Shown here in pieces: positions 33,683 through 42,548 of a DNA stretch of 64,000 nt. The stretch spans positions 7,039,526 to 7,103,525 of the forward strand of contig NZ_CP075715.1 of NCBI RefSeq assembly GCF_024584805.1. Reading direction: 5' to 3'. Position 1 is the stretch's first letter; each line of letters starts with the position of its first letter. The DNA is from Streptomyces sp. FIT100 (lineage in GTDB: Bacteria; Actinomycetota; Actinomycetes; Streptomycetales; Streptomycetaceae). The notes below the pieces were generated by a model that saw only the letters and a program-made list of their open reading frames with translations, was not told the origin of the DNA and searched no databases. Made by a program: the position numbers and the translations under genes.

Positions 33683-35572
33683 TCATGAAGGAGGCAGCAG
33701 GGTGACGAGGAAACCCGTCGCCCTGCTGACGTTTCCGGCCGCGTCGATCGTCCGGTGCTCGATCGTGTGGGTGCCGTAGTCGGGCGTGGCGTCGTCCCAG
33801 GGCACGACGCGCGGCGTGCCCAGCTTGCCGTAGACGAGGTCGTCGATGACCGTGCCGCCCGGGGTGAAGCGGAACGGCGCGTCGGCGTCGGTCGGCCAGC
33901 CGTAGTAGGTGTACCAGCCGTCCCCGTCCACCCGGAACTGCGAGACCACCGCGCCGGGTCGGCCGTCGCGCGCCGTCAGCTTCATCGTGAACGGCCCGTC
34001 GTACACGTACTCGGGCGGGCGGCCCGGCCGGCGGACCGTGCGCAGCGGCTCCGACAGCTCGTACGCGCCCACGGCCGCCGTCGCGTCCACGCTCCAGCGC
34101 AGCTCGGCCACCGTGCCGGCGATCCTCGCCGTGAGGGTGTGCGTGCCGGGACGCAACCGCAGCGCACCCAGGTCCAGATCGCGGTCGTTGCCGGTGCCGG
34201 CGAGCGGGCGGCCGTCGAGCGACCAGCGGACGGCCGGGATCCGGTCCGTGGGGTGCGTCGTGTCCGCGTGGACCACCGACTCCGCGCCGACCGGGCCGTC
34301 CGTGGCCGTGTGTCCGGTGAACGCGGCCGGGACCGGTGTGTGCGCGGTGCGTACGGAGGTGTCGACCGTCCAGCTCACGCTCCGGGTCAGCGCCGCCGAC
34401 GCACGGACCGCGGGGTCGCGCACGAACGGGGTCGGGTCGGTGACGGTGGCCGTCAGCGTGTGCGTTCCCCCGGTGACGGCGACGCGGCGCAGATCGATCG
34501 TCCGGGCGCCCGCCGCCTGCCGCAGCGGCCGGCCGTCGAGCCGCCAGACGACGTCCAGTTCCCCGCCGACCGGGTGCAGCGTCTCGACCCACACCGTACG
34601 GTCGGCGCCGATCGGGGCCGCGTTCGGAGTGTGGCCCTGGACCAGGTTCACCTTGGCGGAGATCGCCTGGACCATCACCTCGCGCTCGACCTGGTCGAAG
34701 GCGTAGCCCAGCGTCTTCATCATCGAGTGCTTGCTCGGCCGCCAGACGCCCTTGGTGCTGTACATCCCGCCCTCGTACCTGCCGATGGCACCGCCCGACT
34801 CGCTCTCCTCGCCCAGCCAGCGCCACCACTTCGCCCGCTGGTCCCTCATCTGCCGCTCGGTCAGCAGCGTGTGGTGCACGGAGGACGGCTCGCCGCCTTC
34901 GTACGCGCCGCCGGGGACACCGCGCGCGTAGTAGTCGTACTCGTCCTGGAGCCGGCCCAGCGAATGCCCGATCTCGTGCGGGGTGATGAGCGAGGAGAGG
35001 GCGTTGCCGCCGGACGCCGTCGCGTAGGTGCCGCCCGCGCCCCCGTAGGTGTCGCTGTTGGCGAGCGCCACGATCTGGCGGTTGGCGCTCGACGTCCCGG
35101 CGACGAGATCGGCGAGCGCGGTCGCCGCGCCGCTGTCGACCGTGAGCAGCCGCTGCACGCTGTCCGGGTTGCAGCCGCCCCAGAACCCCATGTCCAGCGG
35201 GGTGTCACGGCGCGGCGCGTCCAGCGACGGATCGCAGTCGACGCCCTCCTCGGGCGACGGCACCTCGACCGCCCAGACGTTGATGTACGAACGGTAGGAG
35301 GCGAACGGCTCGATGCTCCACAGCACATTCAGGTGCTCGTCGACGTCGGCGCGGAACTCGTCCATGCCGGCCGCGGTGTAACCGTCGCCGAGGACGACGA
35401 GGTTGAACCGCTTGTCCGCCGGGCCGGTGGTCTGGACGGGCACGACGGCGGCGCTCTCGGTCACGGGCGCAGGGGCGGCGGAGGCGGCGCCGAGAGGGAG
35501 CCCGGTCAAGAGAAGGGCGCCCGCCGTGGCGAGCGCCAGAACTCTGGGAAGGCGTGTACCGGAGGTATCCAT
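33683..35572 (-). CDS. secreted M64-family (IgA-protease-like) metallopeptidase
   Basis: Encodes 629 residues from the ATG at 35572, which opens a Sec signal peptide ending near ASAAP; upstream in-frame sequence lies in the repeat element. The M64 domain has RFNLVVLGDGYTA and the zinc site HEIGH (His199, Glu200, His203), with LGRLQDEYDYY beyond. The C-terminal half carries Ig-like sandwich domains (GTHTLTATVTDPTPFV, PGTHTLTARIAG) probably for substrate binding. It is bracketed by two direct copies of a MITE-like repeat. No ribosome binding site is obvious. Confidence 0.88.
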   Translation of the reverse strand: MDTSGTRLPRVLALATAGALLLTGLPLGAASAAPAPVTESAAVVPVQTTGPADKRFNLVVLGDGYTAAGMDEFRADVDEHLNVLWSIEPFASYRSYINVWAVEVPSPEEGVDCDPSLDAPRRDTPLDMGFWGGCNPDSVQRLLTVDSGAATALADLVAGTSSANRQIVALANSDTYGGAGGTYATASGGNALSSLITPHEIGHSLGRLQDEYDYYARGVPGGAYEGGEPSSVHHTLLTERQMRDQRAKWWRWLGEESESGGAIGRYEGGMYSTKGVWRPSKHSMMKTLGYAFDQVEREVMVQAISAKVNLVQGHTPNAAPIGADRTVWVETLHPVGGELDVVWRLDGRPLRQAAGARTIDLRRVAVTGGTHTLTATVTDPTPFVRDPAVRASAALTRSVSWTVDTSVRTAHTPVPAAFTGHTATDGPVGAESVVHADTTHPTDRIPAVRWSLDGRPLAGTGNDRDLDLGALRLRPGTHTLTARIAGTVAELRWSVDATAAVGAYELSEPLRTVRRPGRPPEYVYDGPFTMKLTARDGRPGAVVSQFRVDGDGWYTYYGWPTDADAPFRFTPGGTVIDDLVYGKLGTPRVVPWDDATPDYGTHTIEHRTIDAAGNVSRATGFLVTLLPPS

Positions 35573-35660
35573 GCGGCGGGAGCGTAGATCCGGGCCAACG
35601 GCCCGTAAAGAGCGCCGTATCAGACGCCGGTCCACGCAACCAGCCCCAGCGGCACGCCCG

Positions 35661-35876
35661 CTGGGGAGCGTCTTCACAGTGGCGTCGTCCGCCCGGAGGG
35701 CGGGCCCGGCGGTGTCTGGTGCGTGCGATCGCAAGGCGGAGGAGGGGGAGTCCATGCGGTGGGGGCACCTCCCGTGCCCGAAGGGTCACGGGGGTGGGGA
35801 CACCCCCCCCAGGCGCGAGCTCTGGGGAAGCGCGCCAGACACCGCCGGGCAGACGGGACTGTGAAGACACGACCTA
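35661..35876 (+). mobile_element. MITE-like repeat, copy B
   Basis: About 215 bp and very similar to copy A in the same orientation; it begins GGAGCGTCTTCACAGT and ends TGTGAAGACACGACCTAG. The right CTAG supplies the TAG stop codon of the leftward DUF4157 gene. The left CTAG is degenerate (CTGG). Confidence 0.72.
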
Positions 35877-37076
35877 GGACTGATTGCGTGTCCTGCCGTG
35901 CAGGGCCGGGATGTCCAGATGGCGGCAGGCCGCGAAGTGGACGTCGCCCATCCCCCGCTGGAGGATCGCCGACAACTGCACGTCGTGGGTGAACGTGATG
36001 GTCCGCCCGGCGAGCTGAGGGTCCCTCAGGTCGGCCACCAGCACCGTCGCCGCCTGGGTTGGGTCGAGCTGCACCGCGTAGCCGTTGTTCGTCACGGTCA
36101 CCGCCACCGGGGTGCCGTGGATGTCCAGCCCGCTCGGCACATGGAGGGTGTAGTCGGGGATGGTGTGCCGGCCGTCGCGGGTGCTCTCGGGCGCCAGGTC
36201 GGTGCCGGTCTCCACCCGGGCCCCGTTGGCGTCCAGGACCGTGTTCCCGTGCTGGCAGTAGAGGTGCACCTTCGTGCCCGCGGGGACCCGGAAGTCCGCG
36301 GTCGTGTTGGTCCACGAGCCATGGCCGCTGAGGACGAGACCGTCCGTGCGGCCGGGCGTGTTGTGCGCCTCCCACTCGTCGGCGGTGCCGGCGTTCACCG
36401 TCGGCCGGGTGCTCGGCATCCGCTGCACCCCGGCCTCCGCCAGGGGTGCCGAACGGCGCTGCACGGCCGTGCGGCCCGGCAGACCGAGGTCGGGGGCCGC
36501 CCCCCGGGCCATCCGACGGCCGTTCGCCGCGGCCCGGACCTCGAACGCGTCCGAAGGGCTGGACACCTTGAGACCGGCGCCGTTCCCGGTCCCGGAAACC
36601 GGGCCGTGCGCCTGCTGGTGGACGTGATCGACCTCGTGGTACATCGTCTCGTCGTCCAGGCGCCGCCGCCCCGAGACGATGTGGGCCCCCGTGGTGTACG
36701 CGGCCGCGCCGAGCTCCTCGGCCGAGCGCTGTGCCACCGGACCGGTGTGCACCCGCACGTGCCCGAAGTCCATGCCGTACGCCTCTTCCGCCTTCGCGCG
36801 GATGCGCGGCTCCAGCGGCACGCCGGGGGTGGCGAGCGCCTCACCGACCGTGGACCGGCGCTGCACGGCCGGCTGCCCGGCGGAGGTCTCGGCGTGGCCG
36901 CAACCGGGACCGTGCTCGTGCCGCCCCGCCTCCACCGCGCGGACGACGGCCGCGTTGCCCGCCGCGAGCGGAAGGCCGGGCAGGCCGTGCGTCGATGTGC
37001 CGGAACCACTCGGGCGGGTGGGCCTGCCCTGGACCCCGGAATCGGTCTCGCGGTCCCTCGACTGCCGCCTGCGCAC
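35874..37076 (-). CDS. DUF4157 protein with adhesin/toxin-like C-terminal domain
   Basis: Encodes 400 residues from a GTG at 37076 with GAGGGAGG 8 nt upstream. Residues ~85-160 match DUF4157, keeping an HExxH metal site (His147-Glu148-His151, HEVDHVHQQ); DUF4157 is common in cargo of contractile injection systems. A linker leads to a C-terminal domain with LVLSGHGSW, FRVPAGTKVHLYCQHG and DVHFAACRHLDIP, resembling the Stv-type putative adhesin/toxin domain. No injection system genes are in the window. The stop codon lies in the end of a repeat element. Confidence 0.75.
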   Translation of the reverse strand: MRRRQSRDRETDSGVQGRPTRPSGSGTSTHGLPGLPLAAGNAAVVRAVEAGRHEHGPGCGHAETSAGQPAVQRRSTVGEALATPGVPLEPRIRAKAEEAYGMDFGHVRVHTGPVAQRSAEELGAAAYTTGAHIVSGRRRLDDETMYHEVDHVHQQAHGPVSGTGNGAGLKVSSPSDAFEVRAAANGRRMARGAAPDLGLPGRTAVQRRSAPLAEAGVQRMPSTRPTVNAGTADEWEAHNTPGRTDGLVLSGHGSWTNTTADFRVPAGTKVHLYCQHGNTVLDANGARVETGTDLAPESTRDGRHTIPDYTLHVPSGLDIHGTPVAVTVTNNGYAVQLDPTQAATVLVADLRDPQLAGRTITFTHDVQLSAILQRGMGDVHFAACRHLDIPALHGRTRNQS

Positions 37077-37119
37077 GACCGGCGCCTCCCTCAGTCGCTC
37101 GATAGCTGACGTTCCTGAT

Positions 37120-38547
37120 CTACCGGTGGGGACGGACCTCGGGGAAGGACCTCCGGGGCAGACCGGGGGCAGACGTGTCGGCCCCGGCGTGCCGTGCGCG
37201 CCGCCGCAGGGCGCAACCGGCGAGCACCGCGACCGCCGCCGCACCGTACGCCCACGCGGTGATCGCGAAGGCGTCGCCGCCGGAGTGGACCGAGACGTAC
37301 TTGGCCGCCCCGGCCGCCGCCACCGTGAGCCACTCCCACCTCCCGTCCAGCGCCACCAGCGCGACCAGCAGCAGCGCGTACCAGGAATAGCCGGGGGTCA
37401 GCAGCAGGAACGCGGTGCCGCTCACGAGCAGGGCGCCGCTCCAGGGCCGCTCGGGATCCCCCCGCCACAGCACGTACCCGACGACGCACACCATCGCGCC
37501 GGCCAGGGCCCACGCCGCCCAGCCGTCGGGCAGCACCAGCCGCAGCAGCGCGTAGCGGCTGCGTGCGGCGGCGTCCCCGTACCCCTCCTCCTCGACATAG
37601 CCGGACAGATAGCCGAGGACCGAGCGCCGCGACAGCAGGACATAAGGGAGGTAGACCAGCGCCACGACGGCCCCCGCGGGCAGCAGCACCGCTGCCGCGT
37701 CCCGCCATCGGCGCACCCCGGACAGCGCGCCCGGCAGCAGGATCGCGGGGAGCAGCTTGGTCGCGGTGGCCGCGCCCAGCAGCGCACCGCCCGCCACCCG
37801 CTGACGGACGACGACCGCGAGCCCGGCCACGCCCAGGAGCACGCCGAGGACGTCGGCGTGGGCGTTGTTCACGGCCTCCAGCGGGACCGCCGGGCACCAC
37901 GCCCAGTACGCGGCCTGCCGCGGATCGCCGCCGCGGCGGCGCAGCACCAGCAGCAGCGCACCGGTGACGCCCACGGAGAGCAGCGCACCGCCGATCTGCA
38001 GCGGCTTGTGGCGGGTGCCGTCCGGGGAGAGCGTGTGGACCAGCAGGAAGTAGCCCTCGGCAACGGGCGGATAGATGGTGGGGACGTTCGGCCGGTTGAG
38101 CCGGGTGCAGTGCAGCGCGCCGCCCCCGGGCCCTTCGATCCTGGCCCGGTCCCGGCCCGTACAGACCGCGCCCGAAGGGAAGAGCCAGCCGTCGCGCAGC
38201 GCGGCCAGGGCAGGATCGGCGGGGGTGTGGTCGTACGGCGAGATCCCGGCGGCCTGCACCCGCCCGTCCCAGGCGTAGCGGAACATGTCCGTGCTCGTGG
38301 CGGGAGGGGCGAGCAGCCCCGTCGCGGCGACGACGGCACCGCCGCCGAGGACCAGCGCCACCGCGTGGCGCACCGGAGCCCTGCGCAGGCAGCACACCGC
38401 CGCGGCGAAGAGCAGCCAGCAGGCCCCGTACCACCAGGCGAGCCCGACGGCGTCCGTGTAGTAGCCGTCCCTGCGGACGGTCAGGGCGAGTACGGCGGCC
38501 AGCGCGGCGAGAAGAAGGGCGGTGGCGAGGGTGCGGCGGCTGATCAC
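37120..38547 (-). CDS. GT87/DUF2029-like membrane mannosyltransferase
   Basis: Encodes 475 residues from a GTG at 38547; the start is uncertain. About ten hydrophobic helices surround two extracytoplasmic loops with the pattern TSTDMFRYAWDGRVQAAGISP and TRLNRPNVPTIYPPVAEGYF. These are typical of GT-C polyprenyl-phosphate-mannose-dependent transferases related to mycobacterial PimE and actinomycete DUF2029 proteins. The acidic D in TSTDMFRY is the likely catalytic region. It is divergent from the molybdopterin oxidoreductase gene. Confidence 0.82.
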   Translation of the reverse strand: MISRRTLATALLLAALAAVLALTVRRDGYYTDAVGLAWWYGACWLLFAAAVCCLRRAPVRHAVALVLGGGAVVAATGLLAPPATSTDMFRYAWDGRVQAAGISPYDHTPADPALAALRDGWLFPSGAVCTGRDRARIEGPGGGALHCTRLNRPNVPTIYPPVAEGYFLLVHTLSPDGTRHKPLQIGGALLSVGVTGALLLVLRRRGGDPRQAAYWAWCPAVPLEAVNNAHADVLGVLLGVAGLAVVVRQRVAGGALLGAATATKLLPAILLPGALSGVRRWRDAAAVLLPAGAVVALVYLPYVLLSRRSVLGYLSGYVEEEGYGDAAARSRYALLRLVLPDGWAAWALAGAMVCVVGYVLWRGDPERPWSGALLVSGTAFLLLTPGYSWYALLLVALVALDGRWEWLTVAAAGAAKYVSVHSGGDAFAITAWAYGAAAVAVLAGCALRRRARHAGADTSAPGLPRRSFPEVRPHR

Positions 38548-38652
38548 GCTGCTCAGCCTGGCAGCCGCGGGGCGCCCGGCCGAGGCGTGACGCGTGACGT
38601 CAGAGATCCGTAAGGTGCCGCAACCGCCCGGGAGGGGGCCGGCGGGGGTGTG

Positions 38653-39846
38653 ATGGGAACCATGAAGCTCCGAAATGTCCGATGGCCGGCATGGCGGGTG
38701 CCCTCCGTCCGGCTGCCGGAAGTACCCATGCCGTCGTTCAAGGGCAGGCTGCACGACCCCCGCACCGCCACCGCCGTCGGCCGCTGGCTGGGCGTCGCGA
38801 TCGCCGTGTGCTTTCTGACGGGCCTGATCAGCCACTTCCTGCAGAAGCCGCCCGACTGGCTCCAGCCGCTGCTGCCGCCGCGCCCGGTCTGGGGCTACCG
38901 GCTGACGCAGGGGCTGCACGTGGCCAGCGGCATCGCCGCGATCCCGCTGCTGCTGGCGAAGCTGTGGACCGTGTACCCCCGGCTGTTCGTGTGGCCGCCC
39001 GCCCGGAACGTACGGCACGCGCTGGAGCGGCTGTCGATCGCGGTACTGGTGGCGGCGGCCGTGTTCCAGCTGTTCAGCGGGCTGCTCAACATCGTCCAGT
39101 GGTATCCGTGGCCGTTCTCCTTCGTCCCCGTGCACTACGCCGTCGCCTGGGTGCTGGTGGGCGCGCTGCTGCTCCATCTCGCGGTCAAGGCGCCCGAGAT
39201 CAGGGCGCACTGGAGCCGCCGCTCGGCCGGAACCCTGGAGCTCCCCGCGGAGGACCGGCCGGACCGGCGCTCCTTCCTCGCGGGCGTCGCGGCGGCGGTC
39301 GGCGCGGTCACCGTCGTCACCGTGGGCCAGTCCCTGACCCCGCTCAAGCGGCTGGACCTGCTGGCGCCGCGCCACCCCGACCACGGACCGCAGGGCCTGC
39401 CCGTCAACCGCACCGCTGCCGCCGCCGGGCTCGCCGCGGGCGTCGCGCCGGCGAGCTGGCGGCTCACCGTGACCGGCCCGCGGCCGTACGAACTCGGCCT
39501 CGCCGAACTGCGGGCCATGCCCCAGCACACCGTCACCCTCCCGATCGCCTGCGTCGAGGGCTGGAGCAAGTCCGCCGAGTGGACGGGCGTACGCGTCCGC
39601 GATCTGCTGGACCGAGCCGGGGCACCGCCGGGGGCGCTGCTGCGCGTGGTCTCGCTGGAACGGCGCGGCGCGTACCGGGTGATGGAGATGGGCCGGGGGT
39701 ACGCCCGCGACCCGCTGACACTGCTCGCGCTGCGGCTCAACGGCGAGGTGCTCTCGCTCGACCACGGCTTCCCCGCGCGGATCATCGCCCCCAACCGCCC
39801 CGGTGTGCTCCAGACCAAGTGGGTCAGCCGGCTGGAGGTGCTGTGA
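38653..39846 (+). CDS. membrane-bound molybdopterin-dependent oxidoreductase (YedY/sulfite-oxidase fold)
   Basis: Encodes 397 residues. Residues ~45-180 form four helices with several His, like cytochrome b561. A fifth helix follows a twin-arginine-like DRRSFLAG site. The C-terminal domain (about 265-397) has the molybdopterin-binding fold, with the ligand Cys300 in LPIACVEGWSKSAEW and the LDHGFPARIIAPNRPG motif. The domain may reduce or oxidise sulfur compounds or repair methionine sulfoxide, as MsrP/YedY does. It is coupled to the next gene by a one-base overlap. Confidence 0.88.
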   Translation: MGTMKLRNVRWPAWRVPSVRLPEVPMPSFKGRLHDPRTATAVGRWLGVAIAVCFLTGLISHFLQKPPDWLQPLLPPRPVWGYRLTQGLHVASGIAAIPLLLAKLWTVYPRLFVWPPARNVRHALERLSIAVLVAAAVFQLFSGLLNIVQWYPWPFSFVPVHYAVAWVLVGALLLHLAVKAPEIRAHWSRRSAGTLELPAEDRPDRRSFLAGVAAAVGAVTVVTVGQSLTPLKRLDLLAPRHPDHGPQGLPVNRTAAAAGLAAGVAPASWRLTVTGPRPYELGLAELRAMPQHTVTLPIACVEGWSKSAEWTGVRVRDLLDRAGAPPGALLRVVSLERRGAYRVMEMGRGYARDPLTLLALRLNGEVLSLDHGFPARIIAPNRPGVLQTKWVSRLEVL

Positions 39847-40787
39847 TGCGGTACGCACTGGGCGCGACGGGCGTCGCCCTGATGGGCTTCGGGGCCTGGC
39901 TGCTGTTCGGCTCGGGCGACGTACGCGACCCATGGGACGTCGTCGTCTGGCTCGCCGGCGCGGTCGTCCTTCACGACGGCCTCATCGCGCCGCTCGTCCT
40001 CGCGGTGGGCTTCCTCCTCGCCGCCCTGCCCGCACGCGGCGTGCTCCGCGCCGCCCTCGTCGTCTGCGGCGCCCTCACTCTGATCGCCCTGCCGCCCCTG
40101 CTGCGGCCCGGCGCGCCGACGAACCCCTCCGCCCTGCCCCTGGACTACCTGCGCAACTGGCTGCTGACGCTGGCGGTCGTCGCCGCCCTGACGGCCGCGG
40201 CGCTGCTGCTGCCGCGGGCGGCGCGTGTGCTCTCGGACCGTACGTCCCGCCGCCGGGCGCGGCGCGCGGCCGGTGATCCGGGTGGTGGCGGGGGTCCCGG
40301 CGAAGGCGGTCCCGGCGACGGGGGTTCAGGTGGTGGGAGTTCAGGCGACGGTGGTGCGAACGGCGGTGACGTCGGTGCTGGTGGCTCCGGCGCTGGTGGT
40401 CCGGACAACGGTGGTCCCGGCGACGGGGGTTCAGGTGGCGGGGGTTCAGGGGACGGTGGTCCCGGCGACGGGGGTTCAGGTGGCGGGGGTTCAGGGGACG
40501 GTGGTCCCGGCGACGGGGGTTCAGGTGGTGGGAGTTCAGGCGACGGTGGTGCGAACGGCGGTGACGTCGGTGCTGGTGGCTCCGGTGTCGGTGGTCCGGA
40601 CAACGGTGGTCCCGGGAACGGGGGTTCAGGCGACGGTGGTGCGAACGGCGGTGACGTCGGCGCCGGTGGCTCCGGCTCCGGCGCCGGAGCCACCGCTCCC
40701 GGTGATGGGGGCCCCGGTGTCCCCGAGTCCAGGGGGCCCGAGCCCTCCGGGCCGGACTCCGGGGAGCCCGGCAGCCGTGACCGCTAG
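39846..40787 (+). CDS. membrane protein with long Gly-rich repeat tail
   Basis: Encodes 313 residues; the start overlaps the oxidoreductase stop. The first ~130 residues have four hydrophobic helices. The remaining ~180 residues are Gly-Ser-Asp-Asn repeats (such as GGSGDGGANGGDVGAGGSG). The N-terminal part may be a partner of the oxidoreductase. The tail is probably disordered and cytoplasmic or surface-exposed. No family is recognised. Confidence 0.75.
   Translation: MRYALGATGVALMGFGAWLLFGSGDVRDPWDVVVWLAGAVVLHDGLIAPLVLAVGFLLAALPARGVLRAALVVCGALTLIALPPLLRPGAPTNPSALPLDYLRNWLLTLAVVAALTAAALLLPRAARVLSDRTSRRRARRAAGDPGGGGGPGEGGPGDGGSGGGSSGDGGANGGDVGAGGSGAGGPDNGGPGDGGSGGGGSGDGGPGDGGSGGGGSGDGGPGDGGSGGGSSGDGGANGGDVGAGGSGVGGPDNGGPGNGGSGDGGANGGDVGAGGSGSGAGATAPGDGGPGVPESRGPEPSGPDSGEPGSRDR
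40323..40690 (+). repeat. nested Gly-rich tandem repeats, 42-bp units and a ~95-bp duplication
   Basis: The tail-coding DNA has repeated GGGGGTTCAGG and GGTCCCGGCGAC blocks. A stretch of about 95 bp starting at 40323 recurs at 40518, 195 bp later, with few changes, and a shorter third copy begins near 40623. This points to repeat expansion by slippage or unequal recombination. Confidence 0.8.
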
Positions 40788-40818
40788 CCGCTGTCGTTCG
40801 GATCCTGCCCGGGCTCGC

Positions 40819-40940
40819 GTGTCCTGGCACGCACATCTGCTGCGTTGTCGTCGGTCACCGACTCCCTCGTAGCCTTTCGGGCACGGGAGGTGCCCCCACC
40901 GCGTCGACTCCTTCCTTCGCTTCACAGCGGCACGCACCGC
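40819..40940 (-). mobile_element. MITE-like repeat, copy C (degenerate)
   Basis: Inverted relative to copies A and B. The core TTTCGGGCACGGGAGGTGCC plus CCCCACCGCGTCGACTCC and the flanking GTTGTCGTCGGT are recognisable. The terminal sequences are lost. Confidence 0.6.
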
Positions 40941-41012
40941 TGTGCCATCAGCCGCTCCGCGCCGGGCCGCCCGCTGACCCGGCCTGATCCGAACGACAGG
41001 GCCTGGGGCACT

Positions 41013-42011
41013 TCAGTCCCCGGCGGCGAGCGCGGCCTCCGCCGCCGCGAGCGCCGCCGGGTGGCCGAAGAGGCCCGGCAGGCCGCCCGTGTGCAGGAAC
41101 ACCGTGCGCCGCCCGGGGCCGATCCCGCCGTCCCCGACGGCCGAGACCAGGCCGGCCATCGCCCGTCCGGTGTAGACCGGGTCGAGCACCAGGCCCTCGG
41201 TGCGGGCGGCCAGCGTCAACGCGGCCATGACCGGCTCCGTCAGGGTGCCGTAGCCCTTGCCGACCTGGTCGAGCCGGAGCCTCAGGTCCTGCGGGGCGCA
41301 GTCCGTGCCGGACAGGCCCGAGGCGAGCGCGGAGACGGTCCCGGCGGGATCCGGGACCGCGCCGCAGTGGACGCCTAGCACGCGGGCGGACCCGAGCGCG
41401 GCGACGAGGCCGGCCATCGTGCCGCCGGAGCCGACCGCGGTGACCACGGTGGTCAGGTCGGGGGCCTGGCCGAGGAGTTCGCGGCCGCACTCGGCGTAGC
41501 CGCGCGCGCCGAGCACGCCGGAGCCGCCGAAGGGGAGCAGCGCGGGGACCTCGCCCCGCTCCCGCAGCCGCTCGGCCACACGCTCGGCGGCCGGGCCGAG
41601 CGCCGCGCCGCTGACGTCGCCCGCCCAGACGACGGTGGCGCCGAAGAGGCCGTCGAGCGCGAGATTGCCCGAGCCCGACGCCCCGGGCGCACCGGCGAGT
41701 ACGAGCACGACGTCGAGCCCGAGCCGGGCGCCCGCGGCGGCGGTCAGCCGGGCATGGTTGCTCTGCGGCGCACCGGTGGTCACCAGGGTGGTGGCGCCGT
41801 CGGCGAGCGCCGCGCCGCAGAGCCACTCCAGCTTGCGGATCTTGTTGCCGCCGCCGCCCAGGCCGGTGAGGTCGTCCCGTTTGACCCAGAGGTCGTCCGG
41901 GCCGAGGCCGAGCGCCTCGGCGAGCCTCGGCGCGGGTTCGAGCGGGGTGGGCCAGGTGCCGAGCCCGGCCCGTCGCGGGGCGTCGGCGGGGGTCGGCGTC
42001 GTGGTGGGCAT
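41013..42011 (-). CDS. PLP-dependent D-cysteine desulfhydrase/ACC-deaminase-like enzyme
   Basis: Encodes 332 residues from the ATG at 42011 (AAGG 8-9 nt upstream; a GTG at 42020 is possible). The cofactor lysine is Lys57 in GGGGNKIRKLEW, followed by GAPQSNH; the phosphate-binding GSGGTMAGL motif is near residue 195. These place it in the tryptophan-synthase-beta fold with 1-aminocyclopropane-1-carboxylate deaminase and D-cysteine desulfhydrase. Both release ammonia from D- or cyclic amino acids; the substrate is not fixed by sequence. Confidence 0.88.
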   Translation of the reverse strand: MPTTTPTPADAPRRAGLGTWPTPLEPAPRLAEALGLGPDDLWVKRDDLTGLGGGGNKIRKLEWLCGAALADGATTLVTTGAPQSNHARLTAAAGARLGLDVVLVLAGAPGASGSGNLALDGLFGATVVWAGDVSGAALGPAAERVAERLRERGEVPALLPFGGSGVLGARGYAECGRELLGQAPDLTTVVTAVGSGGTMAGLVAALGSARVLGVHCGAVPDPAGTVSALASGLSGTDCAPQDLRLRLDQVGKGYGTLTEPVMAALTLAARTEGLVLDPVYTGRAMAGLVSAVGDGGIGPGRRTVFLHTGGLPGLFGHPAALAAAEAALAAGD

Positions 42012-42032
42012 CGGCGGCACCTTCGGGAGGGT

Positions 42033-42548
42033 TCAGCGGCGGCGGCGTTCGAGTGAGCCTCGCACGAATGCGGCCTGGCCGGCGTGTTGCAGGTCGTCGG
42101 CGATGACGCTCACCAGCCGGACGCCCAGGGTGACCGGAGGGGACCACGCCTCGTCCACGACCCGGTTCAGCGCCGTTCCCTTCAGACCCGTCACGAACTC
42201 CAGGGTCTCCTCGTGCACGGCGTCGAAGTAGCCGATCAGCAGCTCACCCGAGTCGACCCTGACCTGTGCCACCTGCTTGCCCGAGTGGCCGTAGCCGGTG
42301 GCCCCTTCGTCGAACGGAAGCCCGAAGCGGCCCACCCAGTCCTGGGACAGCCACACCTGCTCGCGGCCGGCCGCGTCCGCCACGTGGTCGTCCTGGATCC
42401 GGGTGAGGTGCCACACCAGCCAGCTGATGGAGTTGGCGCCGGGGTCGAGCCGGGCGTTCAGCTCCTCCGCCGAGAGCCCCTCGACCGCTCCGTGCACCAC
42501 CTCCTGGATGCGTCCGAACGCGTCTGCGAGCACATCTGCGGTGTTCAT
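42033..42548 (-). CDS. DinB-family protein (mycothiol-dependent-like)
   Basis: Encodes 171 residues; the ATG at 42548 overlaps the upstream methyltransferase stop by 4 bp. It matches the DinB/DUF664 four-helix fold with the metal-binding His in SWLVWHLTRIQDDH and the later DDLQHAGQAAFVRG motif. Such enzymes often transfer bacillithiol or mycothiol, or act as metal-dependent hydrolases. It is the last gene of a five-gene leftward operon. Confidence 0.85.
   Translation of the reverse strand: MNTADVLADAFGRIQEVVHGAVEGLSAEELNARLDPGANSISWLVWHLTRIQDDHVADAAGREQVWLSQDWVGRFGLPFDEGATGYGHSGKQVAQVRVDSGELLIGYFDAVHEETLEFVTGLKGTALNRVVDEAWSPPVTLGVRLVSVIADDLQHAGQAAFVRGSLERRRR

Noticed and set aside
33683..35755. 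Extended N-terminus of the M64 peptidase reaching into the repeat
   Set aside because: The signal peptide starts at 35572; upstream codons belong to the repeat element.
35661..35876. CRISPR-like repeat
   Set aside because: Only dispersed copies of about 200 bp with terminal inverted repeats; no spacers.
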